The position numbers were made by a program, and so were the translations under genes. The notes beneath the pieces are model-generated. The model searched no databases. It saw only the letters and a program-made list of their open reading frames with translations, and had not been told where the DNA came from. From contig LR134353.1 of assembly GCA_900637135.1 (NCBI GenBank), positions 2,046,001 through 2,110,000 of the forward strand: DNA of 64,000 nt, written 5' to 3'. The DNA comes from Mycolicibacterium flavescens (GTDB lineage: Bacteria; Actinomycetota; Actinomycetes; Mycobacteriales; Mycobacteriaceae). Below are positions 50,229 through 59,482 of the stretch, in pieces; the first letter of the stretch is position 1, and the number at the start of each line of letters is the position of its first letter.

Positions 50229-51404
50229 CTAGATCAGGTTGGACAGGTTGCTGCCGGTCGTCCACGCAGCCGCCGCAACCAGTGCCGTCAGCGTGATCAC
50301 CGCGGTCACCCAGAACAGCAGTGCGCGCCTGGCGCGCTGCCGCGCCCAGTAGAACTCCTCGAGCTCGATTCCGGCGAACCGTCCTGTCACCGGTTCGTAT
50401 TCGAGTTCGGGGGCCTGCCAGTCGTCGCGCGGTAGCGTCCGGGTCGCCTGGCGTGGTGCGGGCGGGGCCGCAGCCGCAGGCGGGTGAAGTGGAACCGACG
50501 CGTTCTGAGCGGAGTTGCGTGGTGCCGGCACCCGAAACGATGGCAAGCCGAGTTCGTCGACGATCGCTTCGAGGTCCTCACCCATCTCTCGGGCATCGGC
50601 ATAGCGCCGGGCCGGATCGCGGGCGGTCGCGCGCAACACCAGCTCGTCGAACTGCGCGGGCACGCCCGCGATCACCGAGCCCGGAGCCGGGACGTCGTTG
50701 TCCATCCGCTGATACGCCACGGCCAGCGCCGAGTCGCCCGCGAACGGGGTGCGGCCGGTCAGCAGTTCGTAGGTCAAGATGCCCGCCGCGTAGACGTCGC
50801 TGCGGGGATCGGCGTCACCGGTGCTGACCTGTTCGGGTGACAGGTACGCCGCGGTGCCCAGGATGACGCTGGTCGAGGTGATCTTCGCTTCGGCCACCGC
50901 CCGCACCAGTCCGAAGTCGGCGATCTTGACGTCGCCGTCGTCGGAGATCAGCACGTTCTCGGGTTTGACGTCGCGGTGCACCAGGCCTGCGCGGTGTGCT
51001 GCGGCCAGCCCGCCGAGAACCGGGCCGAGCACCGCAGCGGCGGCGTGCGGCGGCATCGGCCCACGCTCGCGCAGCAGCTCCCGCAGCGTGCCGCCCTCGA
51101 CGAGTTCCATCACCAGGAACGGGGGAGGACCGCCCGTGCGTCCGCCGCCCTGGTCGTACACCGCGACCAGACCCGGATCGGTCAACCGCGCCACCGCGCG
51201 CGCCTCGCGCTGGAACCTGGTGAGGAACTGAGAGTCGCCCGCATAGCGGCTGTCCATCACCTTCAGCGCGACCGGACGATCCAGCCGCAGATCGAGTCCG
51301 CGGTACACGGACGACATGCCCCCGGTCGCGATCATCACGTCGACGCGGTACCGACCGTCGAGCACGGTTCCCAGCAGCGGGTCCGTCCGCGGGTAGGCCT
51401 CCAC
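50229..51404 (-). CDS. pknL: Serine/threonine protein kinase PknL
   Basis: The 391-aa kinase has an N-terminal Hanks-type domain (residues about 15-270) with the glycine loop, VALKVMD lysine, HRDVKPEN catalytic loop, DFGLVRA, and GTAAYLSPEQ activation segment; a Pro/Ala linker; and a C-terminal transmembrane helix with only a few outer residues, so there is no sensor domain. GTG 51404 lies 7 nt after TAACAT, favouring a leaderless start; ATG 51413 is an alternative. It is divergent from the gene for its likely substrate. Confidence 0.94.
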   Translation of the reverse strand: MEAYPRTDPLLGTVLDGRYRVDVMIATGGMSSVYRGLDLRLDRPVALKVMDSRYAGDSQFLTRFQREARAVARLTDPGLVAVYDQGGGRTGGPPPFLVMELVEGGTLRELLRERGPMPPHAAAAVLGPVLGGLAAAHRAGLVHRDVKPENVLISDDGDVKIADFGLVRAVAEAKITSTSVILGTAAYLSPEQVSTGDADPRSDVYAAGILTYELLTGRTPFAGDSALAVAYQRMDNDVPAPGSVIAGVPAQFDELVLRATARDPARRYADAREMGEDLEAIVDELGLPSFRVPAPRNSAQNASVPLHPPAAAAPPAPRQATRTLPRDDWQAPELEYEPVTGRFAGIELEEFYWARQRARRALLFWVTAVITLTALVAAAAWTTGSNLSNLI

Positions 51405-51411
51405 CGGAGAC

Positions 51412-51417
51412 ATGTTA
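51412..51417 (-). promoter_or_regulatory. -10 box of pknL (leaderless geometry)
   Basis: TAACAT on the minus strand, 7 nt before GTG 51404. Confidence 0.45.
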
Positions 51418-51467
51418 CGGAGCACGACACCGGCGGCTTTGTGGCTCCGGCCGACGGTTAGGAGATT

Positions 51468-51473
51468 TAGACT
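51468..51473 (+). promoter_or_regulatory. -10 box of the Rv2175c-like gene (leaderless geometry)
   Basis: TAGACT, 7 nt before GTG 51481; it faces away from the pknL promoter 50 bp to the left. Confidence 0.45.
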
Positions 51474-51480
51474 CGGTGCG

Positions 51481-51885
51481 GTGAGCAGTATTCCGGCCTC
51501 CGAGGATGTCCTCGATCCCGCCGAGGACGTCTACGACCTACCCACCGTCGCCGAGATGCTCGGTGTCGCGGTGACGAAAGTGCATCAGCAGCTGCGGGAC
51601 GGCCATCTGATCGGCGTCCGGCGCGACGGGGTCGTCGTGGTTCCGAAGGTGTTCTTCGACGACACCGGCCACGTCGCCAAGAGCCTGCCCGGACTACTCG
51701 TCGTGCTGCGCGACGGGGGCTACCACCACACCGAGATCGTGCGCTGGCTGTTCACGCCCGACGCATCCCTGACCATCAGGCGCGACGGCGCGACCGGCGA
51801 ACTGCCTAACGCTCGGCCCGTTGATGCTCTTCACTCGCATCAGGCCCGTGAGGTGGTGCGCCGGGCCCAGGCGATGGCTTATTGA
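51481..51885 (+). CDS. Winged-helix DNA-binding protein, PknL partner (Rv2175c homologue)
   Basis: The 134-aa protein has an N-terminal helix-turn-helix (DLPTVAEMLGVAVTKVHQQLRDGHLIGVRRDG) and a C-terminal domain ending ARPVDALHSHQAREVVRRAQAMAY. M. tuberculosis Rv2175c binds DNA and is phosphorylated by PknL near its N-terminus. GTG 51481 follows TAGACT by 7 nt; TTG 51439 would add 14 residues including a threonine and give a length (148 aa) nearer the M. tuberculosis protein (146 aa). The 3' end overlaps mptA by 80 bp antisense, and the stop lies in a tandem repeat. Confidence 0.9.
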   Translation: MSSIPASEDVLDPAEDVYDLPTVAEMLGVAVTKVHQQLRDGHLIGVRRDGVVVVPKVFFDDTGHVAKSLPGLLVVLRDGGYHHTEIVRWLFTPDASLTIRRDGATGELPNARPVDALHSHQAREVVRRAQAMAY

Positions 51886-53425
51886 CCGCCCGCGGTCGTG
51901 GCTTATTGACCGCCCGCGGTCCTTGAGGCGCGTTCTTCAGCGAGTACCACGCCACCGCCGCGCATGCCAGCGAGAGCAGCACGTGGGGCCACGAGTACAT
52001 CCCGTGCGCCCCATCGGGTTTCCAGATCACCATGATCCACGTCGACAGGCCCGCGATGATCGCGATCGACCGCCTGCTCTGAGCCAGCGCGGCCACCACG
52101 GCCAGCGGCCAGGTGTAGTACCAGGGCAGCGCCGCGGGCACGAGAAGCACCACGATCACCATCACCACCGCGATACCGGTCAGCGCTTCGCGGTCGGTGT
52201 GCCGAAACCGCCACCACACGAACGGAAGTGACAGTGCGATGAGCGCGATGCCGATGATCCTGGCGACGTCGAGCACCGCGTAGAAGTTCACCGGCAGGAA
52301 CAGGCCGCCGACCGCGTTGATCACGTTGGCCGCCGCGGTGGGCAGGGTCAGCCAGTTGATGATCTTCACCGAGCCTGCCAAGGCCGTCAGCCAGCCCAGC
52401 CCGACCCCCGCGGCCAACGACAGCACGGCGAACACCGCGGTGAAGATCAACGCCGAGCCCGCCGACGCCGTCACGAACGCCTTGACCGCCGAGACGTCGC
52501 GTCTGTTGCGCAGGTCCCGCGCCCACACCCAGACCATGAACGGAAGCGCCAGTCCCGCGGTCGCTTTCACCGCGACCGCCGCGGCGATCAGGCTCACGCC
52601 CCACAGGTGGCGGCCGGAGAACGTCAACGCGATGCCTGCCATCATCAGGCCGACCATCAGCATCTCGTTGTGCACGCCGCCCATCAGGTGGATGATCACC
52701 AGCGGGTTGAGCACGCAGATCCACAGCGCGGTCGCACCGTCGGCGCCGATATGTCTTGCGACGCGCGGCGCGGCCCAGATCAGCAGCGCCAAGCCGGGAA
52801 GCATGCCCAGCCGCAACAACATCGTGCCCGCGACGACATCGTTGCCGACCAGCATCGTGACGAACTTGGCGATCAGGATGAAACCCGGCCCGTACGGTGC
52901 GGTGGTGGTGGTCCAGATGGGACTGACGTTGTCCAGCAACGAGTTCGGGTTGTCGACGGGCCCGACCGCGTACGGGTCGAGGCCGTCGCGCAGCAGTGCC
53001 CCCTGCGCGAGGTAGGAGTAGGTGTCGCGGCTGAACAGCGGGACGCTCAGCAGCAGCGGCGCCAGCCAGATGCCGGTGGTGGCCACCATCGTGTATTCGG
53101 TTGCGGTGCGGTCGATCACCCGGCGTCCCAGCCACAACCACGCCGCCAGCATCAGTGCCACACCGCCCCACAACAGGATCGACGACAGCACCAGGCCGTG
53201 CCCGAACCGCAGCCACGACAGGTGCAGCGACTCCAGCAGCGGGTCGTGCAGGCGCGTGCTTCCCGCGCCCAGCCCTCCGGCGGTGATCAACACGGCGCCG
53301 AGGAAGCCCAGCCGGGCCGGTTGGGCCTGTGGTGACGTCGCAAACGAGGTCAACCGTGAAAGGTGGGCAGTGAAGCCGGCTTTCGACGGCCGTGTCGATG
53401 GGGAGGTCGATGGGGAGGTCGTCAT
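51806..53425 (-). CDS. mptA: Alpha-(1,6)-mannopyranosyltransferase MptA
   Basis: MptA extends the alpha-1,6 mannan backbone of lipomannan using polyprenyl-phosphate mannose. The 539-aa GT-C protein has about a dozen transmembrane helices, an acidic first loop with LFSRDTYSYLAQGALLRDGLDPYAVGP, and a hydrophilic C-terminal tail with a duplicated PRAVNKP segment. ATG 53425 is chosen over longer frames because MTTSPSTSPSTRPSKAG is a usual type of N-terminus here. The gene begins 3 bp after the idsA2 stop, so they are likely cotranscribed. Its last 80 bp run antisense to the DNA-binding protein gene. Confidence 0.93.
   Translation of the reverse strand: MTTSPSTSPSTRPSKAGFTAHLSRLTSFATSPQAQPARLGFLGAVLITAGGLGAGSTRLHDPLLESLHLSWLRFGHGLVLSSILLWGGVALMLAAWLWLGRRVIDRTATEYTMVATTGIWLAPLLLSVPLFSRDTYSYLAQGALLRDGLDPYAVGPVDNPNSLLDNVSPIWTTTTAPYGPGFILIAKFVTMLVGNDVVAGTMLLRLGMLPGLALLIWAAPRVARHIGADGATALWICVLNPLVIIHLMGGVHNEMLMVGLMMAGIALTFSGRHLWGVSLIAAAVAVKATAGLALPFMVWVWARDLRNRRDVSAVKAFVTASAGSALIFTAVFAVLSLAAGVGLGWLTALAGSVKIINWLTLPTAAANVINAVGGLFLPVNFYAVLDVARIIGIALIALSLPFVWWRFRHTDREALTGIAVVMVIVVLLVPAALPWYYTWPLAVVAALAQSRRSIAIIAGLSTWIMVIWKPDGAHGMYSWPHVLLSLACAAVAWYSLKNAPQGPRAVNKPRPRAVNKPSPGPGAPPHGPDASEEHQRAER
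51875..51921. repeat. Two 24-bp tandem repeats spanning a stop codon
   Basis: TGGCTTATTGACCGCCCGCGGTC occurs at 51875 and again at 51899. The first copy contains the TGA of the DNA-binding protein gene; both copies are coding for the mptA tail on the other strand and each holds the near-palindrome gaccgc-cc-gcggtc. Confidence 0.85.
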
Positions 53426-53427
53426 CG

Positions 53428-54582
<1,155 letters not shown>

Positions 54583-55266
54583 CTAATCGCGGGCTTCGCC
54601 CACTTTCGGCGATTGGTCACGGCTCATGTACGCCAGGGTTCCGATGATGGCCGCCACCACGAAGGAGCCGAGGCCGAGCCAGATCGCGGCCCCGGTGAAG
54701 GACCGTGCGCTGGGGTCGGTGTAGCGGGCCTGGGCGTTCATGGTGCTGACCACGCCGGGCCGCAACTGCCACTCGACGATCTCGGCCGACACCTGATCAC
54801 CGTTGGTGGAGGTGACTTCGCCGGGGAACGACACGGTCACCGACACGTCGGCCTCCGAATCGCTGAGCGAGGTGAGGTCGGCGCGACCCTCGAGGATGAC
54901 GAGGTCACCCGCCCGGCGCAACGAGAGGTCGACACCGGCGGCGTCGCGGTTCATGTTGGCCAGCTGAGGCAGTTCGGCGAAGGTGAGGTCGGAGAACACC
55001 GCCTGAGAGCCGACGTAGTCGTCGCGGCTGTACTCCGAGACCGCCACCTTGTTGGCGAACGGCAGGTTGTTCAGCAGCTGCGGGCCCTTGTCGTCGGCGT
55101 TGCGCGGCTTTGCCGCCGCGACGATCTGACCGGACACCCGGTCGTCGGGGGAGACCGTGATCGAGGCCCGCACCCGGACGCAGCCGACGGCGGTCGGAAG
55201 CACGACGAGGATCAGCATCACGAGTGCGAGCAGGCGGGTTCTGCTGCTGCGGTGGCGGGTCGGCAC
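54583..55266 (-). CDS. lppM: Lipoprotein LppM
   Basis: The 227-aa protein equals the M. tuberculosis LppM length from GTG 55266. It has a signal peptide with lipobox PTAVGC (Cys about 24), an extracytoplasmic beta-rich domain, and an unusual second anchor: a transmembrane helix near the C-terminus (FTGAAIWLGLGSFVVAAIIGTLAYM). LppM of M. tuberculosis has been linked to phagocytosis and phagosome maturation and resembles synaptotagmin-like lipid-binding domains (family knowledge). It lies 66 bp upstream of idsA2 on the same strand; the folate-reductase-like gene that I recall between these two in M. tuberculosis is absent. Confidence 0.9.
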   Translation of the reverse strand: MPTRHRSSRTRLLALVMLILVVLPTAVGCVRVRASITVSPDDRVSGQIVAAAKPRNADDKGPQLLNNLPFANKVAVSEYSRDDYVGSQAVFSDLTFAELPQLANMNRDAAGVDLSLRRAGDLVILEGRADLTSLSDSEADVSVTVSFPGEVTSTNGDQVSAEIVEWQLRPGVVSTMNAQARYTDPSARSFTGAAIWLGLGSFVVAAIIGTLAYMSRDQSPKVGEARD

Positions 55267-55321
55267 GTGGTCATCGTGCCAGACCGAGCCGAGCCGAGGC
55301 GTCGGCGACATCAAATCCGTG

Positions 55322-55921
55322 TCACAGCGGCAATGACCGGCCCAGGATCGCGAAAGCCCGCGGATCGCCCGCGAAATGGTAGCCACGGATGACGTCGGTG
55401 AAGCCGAGCCTGCGGTACAGCCGCCACGCCCGGTTCGCCTCACCGTTGATCTCCGGCGTCGACAACAACACGTGGGACTCCTGGCGGTCGGAGAGCAGTC
55501 GGCGTGCCAGCGCCTCACCGAGCCCCTGTCCCTGGGCGCGCGGGTGGATGTGCAGTTCGGTGAGCTCGAAGTAGCTCGTCATCAACGCAGCGATGGAGTT
55601 GCGGTCGGTGCCGACCCGCTGCAGCCCGGCCACCACCTGCTGCTGCCACCACTGGTCAGGGGCGCCGCAGTAGCCGTAGGCGATGCCGACCATCGGGGCT
55701 GAGGCCAGTTCGGCCTCACCGACGGGTGCGTCGTCGGAATCGCCGATGATCACTGCCGCCACGGCCTTCCACCCGGGCCTGCGGGTGTGCTCGAGCCACA
55801 TTGACGCCCGCTGCGCCTCGGTGCCCCGCGGATAGCGCATTGCGTCGACGTAGACGGCGAGTGCGTCACCGAGCCGGCGTTGCATATCGCTCGGCGACAG
55901 ATCGATGAGAAATGTCGCCAA
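55322..55921 (-). CDS. GNAT-family N-acetyltransferase (Rv2170 homologue)
   Basis: The 199-aa protein has a GNAT fold with the acetyl-CoA loop motif IHPRAQGQGLGEALARRLL (R-x-x-G-x-G/A) and the C-terminal NRAWRLYRRLGFTDV. TTG 55921 is chosen since a GAGAGG site lies 9 nt upstream and the following FLIDLSP matches what I recall of the Rv2170 N-terminus; ATG 55966 is the alternative. A GATAAT sequence (55966-55971) could be its -10. Rv2170 has been reported to acetylate isocitrate dehydrogenase or isoniazid; the substrate here is open. Confidence 0.85.
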   Translation of the reverse strand: MATFLIDLSPSDMQRRLGDALAVYVDAMRYPRGTEAQRASMWLEHTRRPGWKAVAAVIIGDSDDAPVGEAELASAPMVGIAYGYCGAPDQWWQQQVVAGLQRVGTDRNSIAALMTSYFELTELHIHPRAQGQGLGEALARRLLSDRQESHVLLSTPEINGEANRAWRLYRRLGFTDVIRGYHFAGDPRAFAILGRSLPL

Positions 55922-56150
55922 CTGTGTCTGCCTCTCCGCGTATCGGGGCGGTGTCGTCCCAACCATTATCGAGTGGATCCGCCTGCGCCTCCCATGCGGC
56001 GGCGTCCGTCATACAATCGGGCGTCGAACAAGGTGGTACGGCTCAGATCGACCTCGTATCATGACTGTTAGATGCCCGTGAACGCGGGCACACAAGACTT
56101 TGAACAATGAGATGGCCACGGTGGGCCCCTGGGTTCCGAGGGAGGGACGA

Positions 56151-56555
56151 ATGCCACTCTCCGATCATGAGCAGCGCATGCTCGACCAGATCGAGAGCGC
56201 GCTCTATGCTGAGGACCCGAAGTTCGCTTCGAGTGTCCGCGGCGGAACCCTGCGCGCACCCTCGACCCGGCGTCGCCTGCAGGGTGCCGCGCTCTTCGTG
56301 CTCGGCCTCGCGATGCTGGTGTCCGGTGTCGCGATCCCTGCCACCCAGATCAGTGGCTTCCCAGCGCTCTCGGTACTCGGATTCATCGTGATGTTCGGCG
56401 GTGTGGTGTTCGCGATCACCGGCCCGCGCGTCCCCGGTGGACGCGACCGGTCGGTCGCCGAACCCGGCGCTCCCCGGCAGAAGCGGGGCAAGGGTTCGGG
56501 TGGATCGTTTGCCAGCCGCATGGAGGATCGCTTCCGTCGCCGGTTCGACGAATAG
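56151..56555 (+). CDS. DUF3040 membrane protein (Rv2169c homologue)
   Basis: The 134-aa protein starts with the family signature MPLSDHEQRMLDQIESALYAEDPKFA, followed by two transmembrane helices (about 45-65 and 72-92) and a basic tail. ATG 56151 has a GGGAGGGA ribosome site; its length equals the M. tuberculosis counterpart. The function is unknown; it sits just ahead of the division cluster in many actinobacteria. An intrinsic terminator follows. Confidence 0.92.
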   Translation: MPLSDHEQRMLDQIESALYAEDPKFASSVRGGTLRAPSTRRRLQGAALFVLGLAMLVSGVAIPATQISGFPALSVLGFIVMFGGVVFAITGPRVPGGRDRSVAEPGAPRQKRGKGSGGSFASRMEDRFRRRFDE

Positions 56556-56571
56556 GCGCTGACGCGACACA

Positions 56572-56603
56572 GGGGTAGCCCGCACCGCGGGCTGCCCCTT
56601 TTT
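56572..56603 (+). terminator. Intrinsic terminator after the DUF3040 gene
   Basis: Arms ggggtagcccgc and gcgggctgcccc pair over 12 bp with one G-U, with a 3-nt loop, and are followed by TTTTT (56599-56603). This is the clearest Rho-independent terminator with a T-tract noticed in the window. Confidence 0.9.
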
Positions 56604-56776
56604 CGTGTGTCCGACAGCTGATCGCCCCACTTCACCCCACCGCCTCCGTCGCCGCGTCCACCTGCGCTTTTCTTCACTGACGCGGTCGACGCCGGGACGT
56701 TGCCGCCCTCGCCACGTCAGCTGTGGGGCGACGAGTGGGGACTCACTAGGAAAATTGACACGCAAATGGTGGATGG

Positions 56777-56801
56777 TGGGGGATTGTGGGGTAAAGTGGC
56801 G
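56777..56801 (+). promoter_or_regulatory. MraZ boxes over the mraZ promoter
   Basis: GTGGG (56777), GTGGG (56787) and GTGGC (56797) repeat at an exact 10-bp pitch, the layout of MraZ operators (TGGGN with 5-bp spacers). They overlap a TAAAGT -10 candidate (56793-56798), consistent with repression of the dcw cluster by its first gene product. More GTGGGG motifs lie at 56724 and 56736. Confidence 0.75.
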
Positions 56802-56848
56802 GACAACGGAGCGACCGGGGTTCTGTTGATCGGCAGGGAGGTGGCGAG

Positions 56849-57280
56849 ATGTTTCTCGGCACCTACACGCCAAAGCTCGACGACAAGGGGCGGCTCACGC
56901 TGCCCGCCAAGTTCCGCGACGCGCTGGCAGGAGGGTTGATGGTCACCAAAAGCCAAGATCACAGCCTTGCCGTCTACCCGCGCGCCGAGTTCGAGAAGCT
57001 GGCCCGACGGGCGTCGCAGGCATCGCGTAGCAATCCGGAAGCACGCGCATTCCTGCGGAACCTGGCCGCGGCCACCGACGAACAGCATCCCGACGCACAA
57101 GGCCGAATCACGCTGTCGGCCGATCATCGCCGCTACGCGAACCTTTCGAAGGACTGCGTGGTGATCGGATCGGTCGACTACCTGGAAATCTGGGACTCCA
57201 CCGCATGGCAGGAGTACCAGCAGACTCACGAAGAGAACTTCTCCGCGGCCACCGATGAAGCTCTGCACGACATCATCTGA
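56849..57280 (+). CDS. mraZ: Transcriptional regulator MraZ
   Basis: The 143-aa protein carries two SpoVT-AbrB-type domains, with the typical [21 protein letters not shown] near the start and [18 protein letters not shown] in the second half. MraZ forms a ring and binds direct repeats upstream of its own gene to control cell division genes. ATG 56849 follows GGGAGG. The boxes at 56777-56801 are its probable operator. The 3' end overlaps the long form of rsmH by 26 bp. Confidence 0.96.
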   Translation: MFLGTYTPKLDDKGRLTLPAKFRDALAGGLMVTKSQDHSLAVYPRAEFEKLARRASQASRSNPEARAFLRNLAAATDEQHPDAQGRITLSADHRRYANLSKDCVVIGSVDYLEIWDSTAWQEYQQTHEENFSAATDEALHDII

Positions 57281-58406
57281 TTCGGCGGTCGACCGGCACA
57301 GGCATCCAGCCCGTGCATCGCGGCCTCTGCCCGAACCGGCCCTGGCGTACTTCCCCGACGCCAGGTCCGCGCTCTCGGACAGGGACCCCGGTGCAGGGGC
57401 GTGGGACGGAGGCAACGCGATGGAACGGCGCAGCGGCGACCACGGACACGTCCCCGTCCTGCTGGACCGCTGCGTCGAGCTGCTCACACCCGCACTGACA
57501 CGGCGGAGTTCCGATGGTGAGGGTGCGGTGCTCGTCGACGCCACCCTCGGAGCCGGCGGGCATGCGGAGCGCTTCCTGACCGCACTGCCCGGTCTGCGGC
57601 TGATCGGCTTGGACCGCGACCCCAATGCGTTGTGGATCGCCGGCGAGCGCCTGTCGCGGTTCGGTGACCGGGTGACGCTGGTCCGTACGCGGTACGACGG
57701 CATCGGCAGGGTGCTTGGCGACGACCGCTACCGGGTCGGCCATGCCGATGGAATCCTGTTCGACCTCGGCGTGTCCTCGATGCAGCTCGACCGCACCGAA
57801 CGCGGCTTCTCCTACGCCGCCGACGCGCCACTGGACATGCGGATGGATCCCGACGCGGAACTGACCGCCGCCGAGGTGGTGAACACCTACGACCAGAAAT
57901 CGCTGACCCGGCTTCTGCGGGAGTTCGGCGAGGAACGCTTCGCGAGCCGGATCGCCGCCCAGCTCATCCGCAGGCGCGCCCGCCAGCCGTTCCGTACCAC
58001 CGGGGAGCTCGTCGAGCTGCTGTATCAGGCGATCCCCGCGCCGGCGCGCCGTACCGGCGGCCACCCGGCGAAGCGCACGTTTCAAGCGCTTCGCATCGCG
58101 GTCAACGGCGAATTGGACTCGCTGCGCGACGCGTTGCCTGCGGCGCTCAATGCTCTGGCTCCCGGCGGCCGCATCGTCGTGATGGCCTACCAGTCCCTGG
58201 AGGACCGCGTCGTCAAGGCGGCCTTCGCCTCCGCAACGGCGTCCAGGACGCCGCCCGGCCTACCGGTGGAACTGCCGGGTCACGAGCCGGAGTTCGTCGC
58301 ACTGACTCGCGGTGCCGAGCGTGCAGCTCCCGAGGAGATCGAACGGAACCCGCGTAGCGCGCCTGTGCGGCTACGAGCACTGGAGAAGGTGGGGGCACCC
58401 AGGTGA
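57255..58406 (+). CDS. rsmH: 16S rRNA (cytosine(1402)-N4)-methyltransferase
   Basis: RsmH (MraW) methylates C1402 in the ribosomal P site. The core has [14 protein letters not shown], the SAM motif [45 protein letters not shown] and the ARPRSxxLR-like [13 protein letters not shown] end. ATG 57255 gives 383 aa and overlaps mraZ; ATG 57420 gives 328 aa and would start just before the core. The longer form is preferred because [20 protein letters not shown] upstream resembles what I recall of the N-terminus of the M. tuberculosis protein. The end overlaps ftsL (GTGA). Confidence 0.93.
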   Translation: MKLCTTSSDSAVDRHRHPARASRPLPEPALAYFPDARSALSDRDPGAGAWDGGNAMERRSGDHGHVPVLLDRCVELLTPALTRRSSDGEGAVLVDATLGAGGHAERFLTALPGLRLIGLDRDPNALWIAGERLSRFGDRVTLVRTRYDGIGRVLGDDRYRVGHADGILFDLGVSSMQLDRTERGFSYAADAPLDMRMDPDAELTAAEVVNTYDQKSLTRLLREFGEERFASRIAAQLIRRRARQPFRTTGELVELLYQAIPAPARRTGGHPAKRTFQALRIAVNGELDSLRDALPAALNALAPGGRIVVMAYQSLEDRVVKAAFASATASRTPPGLPVELPGHEPEFVALTRGAERAAPEEIERNPRSAPVRLRALEKVGAPR

Positions 58407-59482
58407 ACGCCAAGCAGGCCAAGCAGGCCAAGCAGACCAAACAGCGCAAACCGGCTAAGCCGGCCAAGCGGGCAAAAGCGGTGCGCAGCGCCGACGAACG
58501 GCGGCGCACCGGCGCTGAGCGGCGCTCAGCCGACGCGCAGGCGCGCCGCAAGCCGACCCGCGAGCAGCGACCGCAGCGCTCAGCGCCGCAGACCAACCCC
58601 ATCCCGCGCCCGACCGGCGCACCGAGCAGGCCCAAGAACGCCAGCCAGGCCAAGGCGCGTGCCAAGGCGCGGAAGGCCAAGGCGCCAAAGGTCGTTCGGA
58701 CACCATTACGCCAGCGCATCATCGTCAAACTGGCCTCGGTGGAGCTCAGCCCGCGGGCACTGGTGGCCAGGGTGCCGTTTGTGGTGCTGGTGATCGGCGC
58801 GCTGGGTGTGGGACTGGGCACGACGCTGTGGCTGTCCACCGACGCCGCCGAGCGGTCCTATCAACTGGGCAACGCTCGCGAGACGAATCAGGCTCTGCTG
58901 CAACAGAAGGAAGCGCTCGAGCGCGATGTGCTCGAGGCGCAGGCCGCCCCGGCGTTGGCAGAAGCCGCACGCGAGCTCGGGATGATCCCGTCCCGCGACA
59001 CCGCACACCTCGTGCAGGACCCGGCGGGTAACTGGGTGGTGGTCGGCACACCCAAGCCGGCGGAGGGCGTTCCGCCGCCGCCACTGAACACGCCGTTGCC
59101 CGACGCGACGCCGCAGGCGCCGCCACCGGGACCGCGGCCGCCCGCACCGCGGGTCGTCGATCCCCGCGAGGTCACCGTCCGGATGCCGACGCGTACGGTG
59201 CCCACCCCGAATGCGGCCACCCAGAATGCGCCCGGCGCCGCGGTGCCGTCGGCGATGCCGGCGGTGCCGCAGGCGCTTCCGGGTCAGCCGCCGGTGCCCG
59301 GTGCCGCACCGGGGCCGACGGTCCCGCCCGCGGCACCGATGGCCCCGACCGACGCGCTGCACATCCCGAACTCGCAGGTGCTGCCGGGTCCCGTGCCCGG
59401 CGCCGAACAGTTCAGTCCGGCGGTCGTGCCCCCCGCGGTGGCGCCCCCCGCGGTCGTTCCTCCGGCGGGTCCCGGCGCATGA
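58403..59482 (+). CDS. ftsL: FtsL-like division protein with long disordered tails (Rv2164c homologue)
   Basis: The 359-aa protein has a Lys/Arg/Ala-rich cytoplasmic segment (1-110, with KQA repeats), one transmembrane helix (about 122-147), a short FtsL-like coiled coil ([24 protein letters not shown]), and a Pro/Ala-rich extracellular tail of about 170 residues. Position between rsmH and pbpB and the topology match FtsL, a divisome scaffold with FtsQ and FtsB; the large tails are typical of mycobacteria. GTG 58403 overlaps the rsmH stop, and the stop overlaps the pbpB start (ATGA). Confidence 0.88.
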   Translation: MNAKQAKQAKQTKQRKPAKPAKRAKAVRSADERRRTGAERRSADAQARRKPTREQRPQRSAPQTNPIPRPTGAPSRPKNASQAKARAKARKAKAPKVVRTPLRQRIIVKLASVELSPRALVARVPFVVLVIGALGVGLGTTLWLSTDAAERSYQLGNARETNQALLQQKEALERDVLEAQAAPALAEAARELGMIPSRDTAHLVQDPAGNWVVVGTPKPAEGVPPPPLNTPLPDATPQAPPPGPRPPAPRVVDPREVTVRMPTRTVPTPNAATQNAPGAAVPSAMPAVPQALPGQPPVPGAAPGPTVPPAAPMAPTDALHIPNSQVLPGPVPGAEQFSPAVVPPAVAPPAVVPPAGPGA

